Of a DNA stretch of 64,000 nt, positions 59,801-64,000 are shown piece after piece. The stretch is taken from assembly GCA_905221615.1 (NCBI GenBank), contig CAJNDT010000946.1, forward strand, positions 1,025,865 to 1,089,864, given 5' to 3'. The notes under the pieces were generated by a model. It did not search any database. It saw nothing but the letters and a program-made list of their open reading frames with translations, and was not told the origin of the DNA. Both the position numbers and the translations under genes were made by a program. This DNA is from Symbiodinium sp. CCMP2592 (taxonomy: Eukaryota; Sar; Dinophyceae; Suessiales; Symbiodiniaceae). Position 1 is the first letter of the stretch. Every line of letters begins with the position of its first letter.

Positions 59801-62800
59801 CTGAACCGTTTGGCCTGAGCACTCTCACCTCTGACGAGCGTGATCTCGTTGATCGTGATACGGGTTTGTATGCTCGCATGTTGTGGTTGCATGCACTTTC
59901 CACCGCCGGGAGGCGTGTGCACCCTAACCCGTCGGATGGAACATCCATGGTGGCATTCATGTTGGAGCAACCGTCGGTTGAACACCACATGGCTTCAAGC
60001 CATTCTGCTGTGGGTAGCGCCCCGTCGTTTTGGAATACCGCGCTGTGGCAAACTTACGCTGAAGAGGCTGGTTTGTTTGAGGTGCATTTCCGTCAAGGTC
60101 CGTTGGGGCACGCGGGCGATAAACCCACAACTGTTGGCACCAACTTGCCCGACCTTAGAGACTTGCAAGCGTTTCAGGGTGAGGTATCGCAGGTTTGTGG
60201 TAGCACCGACAGCCGTGTGTCTCCAGTGTGGGCGCCGGGGTTTGTGCAAGCCATCGTGTACGCACTCCAACGTTGGCCCTGTTACCGCATCATGAAATTC
60301 ACCCAGGCGGATTGGGAACAGCATGTTGCGAACAATCACGTGCCGTACCGCCGTGATTGTGCAGTTTGCGTGCACGGTGCCGGAAACGGCCGCCGCCACC
60401 ACGGTGTAGTTCACCCGGATGTGTATTGCATGTCAGCCGACATTGCGGGGCCCATCCGTGTGAAGGGCAAAGACCCAGAAAGCCGCAACCACCGACCAGC
60501 CACGTTCAAGTACTTCCTCGCTGTGTCGTACCGCTTCCCACGGCTCAAAGGAGTGAAGGAGGAGTCAGACCCCAGCCAAACCGAGGGGTTTGATGATGCA
60601 GCACTCCTCCCGGGAGGGACGGATGACCTTGCAGATGAGGCCTTTCCCGCAGCAGAAGGCCCCCCGCACGAGGATTACGAGGACTCCCTGTACGAGCCAA
60701 GTTTAGCGGAAGAAGAGGAGGAGGCGGAAGGTGAAGGAGTTGAAGGGCCGAGGGAGTTTGCAGCCAAAGTTGCCGAGGAGCATCCCTGGGAGTCAGCCAG
60801 GTGTGAACTCGAAACACCGCCTGACATGGCGAGGCTGGTGTTTGCAGTGCCACTTCACACAAACAAGGGTGATGATATCCTAAATGCCCTCCAACAGGTG
60901 TACATTTCCCTAAGGTCCCTAAACCTCCCCGTGCTTCGTTTCCACACAGACCGCAGTCGTGAGTTCTTCAACAAAAGGACTCGAGCTTGGTTTCACGAGC
61001 GTGGAGTCCGCACAACAACAACAGAAGGAAACGTTCCGCAGCAGAACGGCTCTGCTGAGAACACCGTGCGCTGGCTCAAAGCACGAGCACGAACCCTTCT
61101 CACCTCTGGCGAGGTCGACTCGTCCTTGTGGCCTTGTGCAATCATGACAGCTGCAGCTCAGCAACGGGCGCAGCAGCTGGGCATGAAGTCCAAGCTTGCC
61201 ATCCATTTTGGAGGGAAGTGTTCCGTGAAGCGAAAGTTTTTTAGCAAGAAGGGTGATTTGGAGGATAGATGGGTTGAAGGTAAGTATATGGGGTTGTCAC
61301 CATCTGTGAATGATGGTCACATCGTGTTGCGCAGCGATGGTGTTGGCAACGGCTTTGTGCAAACACTCCATGTTCGCACCCGCCTTGTTTCTCCGGATCC
61401 ACCGCCCTTGCAGTTTGTAGGAGACTCGCTTGAGGAGGAGCACACACCACCTCCACGCAGGGTTCGCGGCAAGCGGTCTGCTGGTGTGAGACTTGACGAC
61501 GTGTTTGCACTTGACCCGCCGCCTCCCTTGCCGCCGCCAGCAGAAGCTCCAAACCCGGAAGGGCCTGTGTCACCGGTTGAGGAGGAGTCTGCCCGTGTAG
61601 CGCGCTTGAGTCTGCAAGACCTCGAAGGTTTAGCTACGGAGCTTATCGAGGACGACTGGGACCTTGATGAAGCGTTGTGGGTGTTAGCCGAAGTGTGCAG
61701 AGCAGCGCCCCAGCTGCAACACAAAGCTGGGTTGTACCGTCACGGAGGTGTCGTAGGAGTTTTAGGGGGTACCACAGATAAGCCTTGGCTGACAGAGCTT
61801 ATGAATATGGTGCTTTCCGCAGTTGCACCCACAGCTGAGTACACCTCGCTTTGGTTGTCTAATTCCACTGTTCAACCCGTGCACGCCGACCACCACAACC
61901 TGCAGGGATCCACAAATGTAGTCCTCCCTTTGAAGCTCCCGCCTAACGGAGGGGATTTGTGGATAGAACTCAAGCCTGGTGACCTAGTCAGTGGCCCTGT
62001 AGAGGAGCGGGTAGACGGCAAAGGTAGGCGCTGGTTAGGGACAACTCACAAGTTAGAGCGCGGTAAGCCCTTTTTCCTAGACCCTACTCGCCGCCACGCC
62101 ACCACTCCCTGGAAGGGTGAGAGAGCAGTCCTTGTTGGCTACACTGTCAACACGTTAGGCAAAGAGCTTGAGCACGAGTTTCAAAGCCTTGAAGCTTTAG
62201 GTTTTCCACTCCCAGCGTCGGTACGTTTACCGCTGACTGAGCAGCAAGACGTGAGACGTCTAGACGCGTTTGACTGCTTCGAAGAAGAGCCCCTTCAGGA
62301 GACAAAGGCACGTCACCCTGACGGGAAGACTTCGGAGTTGGCGATTGGGACTGTGCTTGAAGGCGGAGGTTGGAAAGAAACCCAAGCCGTAGAAGCAGGT
62401 ACTGTAGAGTTGGAGGTGTCGTGGAACCTGAAACACTCGCCGGACCAAAGGCGAACCCAGTCTGAGCACGCCCTGCTGGCTTGCCAACCAGACACCAAGA
62501 CACAGGTTGAGGAGGAGGAGGAGGGCTTAAGCGAGGACTCCTTGCCGGAACAACCAGTGCTGTGGGAGTTGTGGGTTCCACACCCGCAGACAGGTGAGCA
62601 GCTGTGTGTTCTCAGGTCTGACGACTCGGACGCGAGTGAAGCTTGTGCCCTTTGCAAGTCTGAGCCGGTTTACACTACCAACGTAGAGCTGTTGCTTGAC
62701 GGGTTGCAAGAACCACTGCAGGTAGTCCACACTGTAGACCCTCGGGATGCAGAGCAATGCATCGAGAAGTGGATGCCGTCCATTCACAAGGAGATCGGTG

Positions 62801-64000
62801 TCATTGGGAAGGCTGTGCGGCGACTGCCCCCTGCAGAGGTCCGTTCCGGAGGTTGGCTAAAGCGCAAGGAAGTGAAGGTGGTTCCGTCTAAGTTTGTGTT
62901 CACAGTCAAGCCACCAGACCCTGCTGAAGCCTCCCTCGCTACCCGGAAGGGTCAGGCTTACCACAAGCGCAAGGCTCGCCTGGTTGCTTGTGGCAACCAC
63001 GCCCCAGGCACGGGGTCCGAAGTCTACGCTTCAGGTGCTGCTGCAGAGACACTCCGTTGTTTTGTAATCATCAGCTCCAAGAGGAATTGGTGCATCGGGT
63101 CTCTAGATGTCACCTCAGCTTTTCTGTTGACCCCAATCCCGCAAGGCAGAGGTTTTCCAGTGTTTGCTCTCACGCCGCCTAGGTTGCTAGTGAGACTAGG
63201 TTTGGCAGAGGAAGGGGAGCTTTGGATCCTCACGCACGCTGTGTACGGGTTGAGGGAGTCGCCTAAGCTTTGGTCGGACTTCAGGGACTGCCAACTTCGG
63301 GCGCTGAGGTGTGTTGTTGACGGAGTTGAGCTGCAGCTCCAGCAAGGAAGGTTGGACCCAAACTGGTGGCGTGTTGTTCGCACCTCTGACGGGGTAGTCG
63401 TAGGAGGGTTGCTCACTTACGTTGACGACTTTTTGCTTGCAGGCAGTAAAGAGGTGATCGAAGCCTTGGCTACGGCCATCCAGGGCATCTGGAAAACGAC
63501 GCCTCTCGCACTTGCCACCGCAGAGCACCCGCTGAGGTTTTTAGGGGTTGAAATCCTAGTGCAAGGTTCCGGGTTTGTGTTGTCCCAGCAGGCTTACGCC
63601 GAAGAGCTGCTGCGTCTCAACGACGTGAAGCCCACTGCACTAGGTAAGGTCCCCTGTCCGCGTGACCTTGTTTCGTTTGACACTCTCCTGACGGACGAGT
63701 CCCCAACTGAGGAGACCGTTCGAACAGCGCAGAGACTGACTGGAGAAATCCTGTGGCTGAGCCAGCGCACCCGGCCTGACTTAGCTTTCACTGCTTGTGT
63801 GCTTGCCTCTCTCAGCACGAAGGCGCCGCAACGAGCCATCCGCATTGCAGAAAAGGCCCTTGCGTATGTGCAGCGTACCAAGGCGCTATCCCTCACCGCT
63901 GACGCGGATGACACAGGATTGATCGCGTATAGTGATGCCAGCTATGCGCCGGAAGGGAATCGTTCTCACACGGGGTGGGTGGTTTTCCTTCACGGGTCGC
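56833..64000 (+). CDS. Retroelement gag-pol polyprotein (open at right edge)
   Basis: One frame without a stop from 56833 to the window end, 2,389 codons. No convincing ATG marks the start, so it is probably expressed as a fusion with ORF1 by splicing or frameshifting. Copia pol polyproteins are usually 1,300-1,500 residues; the extra length is explained by the methyltransferase-like and oxygenase-like domains and by acidic linkers (for example 61561-61690 and 62500-62530). The gag core is at 57460-58090 (EFQDWLQLIAGLMSDFSDSS). Domain positions are listed separately. Confidence 0.93.
58258..58398 (+). other. Gag zinc motifs: CCCH and CCHC
   Basis: First a C-x8-C-x5-C-x3-H finger (CKYFLSPKGCRFGSKCKSQH, 58258-58317), the type normally found in RNA-binding proteins. 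Then a C-x2-C-x4-H-x4-C retroviral knuckle (CLNCGSEEHRAKDC, 58357-58398). Both bind zinc and presumably the element's RNA. Confidence 0.9.
58882..59220 (+). other. Aspartic protease domain
   Basis: IAYALLDSGATHAM gives the DSGAT active site (Asp at 58903-58905). It cleaves the polyprotein. Preceded by a Pro/Gln-rich linker with micro-palindromes. Confidence 0.88.
59521..60270 (+). other. Cytosine-C5 DNA methyltransferase-like domain, catalytic Cys replaced
   Basis: VVHLFAGPGS (59551-59580) corresponds to motif I, the SAM-binding FxGxG loop. AAVIGGPPTRTWS (about 59716-59754) corresponds to motif IV, normally PPC, here PPT (ACC at 59740-59742). FMLEQPS (59956-59976) fits the ENV/EQP motif VI. 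FRQGPLGHAGDKPTTVGTNL (about 60091-60150) is the C-terminal target-recognition side seen in retroelement DNMTs. The fold is likely intact, but without the nucleophilic cysteine ordinary methyl transfer is not expected from this copy. Confidence 0.75.
60298..61480 (+). other. Integrase: HHCC zinc domain and DD35E core
   Basis: HVANNHVPYRRDCAVC (60325 on) is H-x4-H-x6-C-x2-C. The first core Asp lies in CMSADIAGP (60439-60441), the second in FHTDRSREF (60949-60951), and the Glu in NGSAENTVRW (61057-61059); 35 residues separate the last two. Between the first and second Asp there is an acidic insertion of about 100 residues (60559-60800). The C-terminal part ends VEGKYMGLSPS...HVRTRLVSP, as in copia integrases. 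Confidence 0.92.
61741..62200 (+). other. Putative 2-oxoglutarate/Fe(II) oxygenase domain, TET/JBP-like
   Basis: STVQPVHADHHNLQGSTNVV gives H-x-D-x-x-N (His 61882, Asp 61888, Asn 61897). LPPNGGDLWIEL follows. FFLDPTRRHATTPWKGER then AVLVGYT supplies the distal His (62095) and the 2-oxoglutarate-binding Arg (62122), nine residues later. This is the iron triad plus Arg of the double-stranded beta-helix oxygenases; HxDxxN is the form used by TET/JBP enzymes, which oxidise 5-methylcytosine or thymine in DNA. The assignment rests on motif spacing alone. Confidence 0.55.
62755..63660 (+). other. Reverse transcriptase domain
   Basis: CIEKWMPSIHKEIGVIGKAV opens the domain; RKARLVACGNH, GSLDVTSAFLLTPI (catalytic Asp 63106), LTHAVYGLRESPKLWSDF and LTYVDDFLLAGS (catalytic DD 63424-63429) are the usual copia RT blocks. 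All catalytic residues are present. Confidence 0.97.
63661..64000 (+). other. RT connection and start of RNase H
   Basis: RLTGEILWLSQRTRPDLAF then IAYSDASYAPEGNRSHTGW (first catalytic Asp at 63934). The domain is cut by the window end. Confidence 0.92.

Larger units (their letters stand above)
55782..64000 (+). mobile_element. Ty1/copia retrotransposon with accessory DNA-modification domains (3' end outside window)
   Basis: Integrase lies upstream of reverse transcriptase, the copia order. Domains in order: gag, CCCH and CCHC zinc motifs, aspartic protease, C5-methyltransferase-like, HHCC and DD35E integrase, 2-oxoglutarate/Fe(II) oxygenase-like, reverse transcriptase, RNase H. Coding GC is clearly higher than in the left 55 kb and no MITE or telomere array interrupts it. 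The long frame has no stop over 2,389 codons, so this copy is young and may be active. Copia elements carrying DNA methyltransferases have been described in dinoflagellates; the oxygenase-like domain is my inference. Confidence 0.95.

Noticed and set aside
1..64000. rRNA, tRNA, CRISPR arrays, riboswitches, operons, replication origins
   Set aside because: Looked for conserved rRNA segments, tRNA-like cloverleaf A/B boxes and regular spacer arrays by eye; nothing convincing was found.

Overview
The window looks like nuclear DNA of a dinoflagellate. Four signs in the sequence support this. Plant-type telomere heptamers (TTTAGGG/CCCTAAA) are scattered through almost every kilobase. Where a protein family can be recognised, its coding DNA is cut into very short exons joined at GT, GC or GA donors and AG acceptors that are usually followed by G. 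There are dozens of short inverted-repeat (MITE-like) elements. The last 8 kb is a Ty1/copia retroelement whose polyprotein carries extra DNA-modification domains. Nothing suggests prokaryotic operons, rRNA, tRNA or CRISPR.

Layout. Positions 1-17.3 kb hold coding islands that I can mostly not name. They include a lysine/glutamate-rich coiled-coil segment (about 0.96-1.8 kb) and one clear EF-hand exon (4.06-4.13 kb), with MITEs, trinucleotide mosaics and telomere-like repeats between them. From 17.4 to about 37.0 kb on the + strand I can trace a split gene for a polypeptide N-acetylgalactosaminyltransferase (GT27 family). At least 14 mini-exons spell, in the right order, the catalytic motifs ([62 protein letters not shown]) and then a ricin-type lectin domain (CVDARKG, CLDTLGH, LFTCHG). 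Almost every long intron of this gene contains at least one inverted-repeat element. From 37 to 55.5 kb there are more MITEs, telomeric arrays and short unassigned open islands on both strands. Only a few of these islands are listed, at low confidence, because chance open frames of 40-60 codons are common in this base composition.

Positions 55.78-64.0 kb hold a copia element, open at the right edge. ORF1 (369 codons) overlaps by 59 nt a second frame that is open without a stop from 56833 to the end of the window. The domain order is gag with CCCH and CCHC zinc motifs, aspartic protease, cytosine-C5-methyltransferase-like domain, HHCC/DD35E integrase, an HxDxxN...H...R domain resembling 2-oxoglutarate/Fe(II) oxygenases of the TET/JBP type, reverse transcriptase, and the start of RNase H. 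Methyltransferases in dinoflagellate copia elements are already known. I know of no description of a methyltransferase and a putative TET/JBP-like oxygenase in one retroelement polyprotein, and it is the most interesting observation here. Dinoflagellate DNA is rich in 5-hydroxymethyluracil, which makes this more intriguing.

Limits: all similarity calls are from motif recognition without database searches. Exon borders are inferred from reading frame and splice dinucleotides, and several are uncertain by a few bases.
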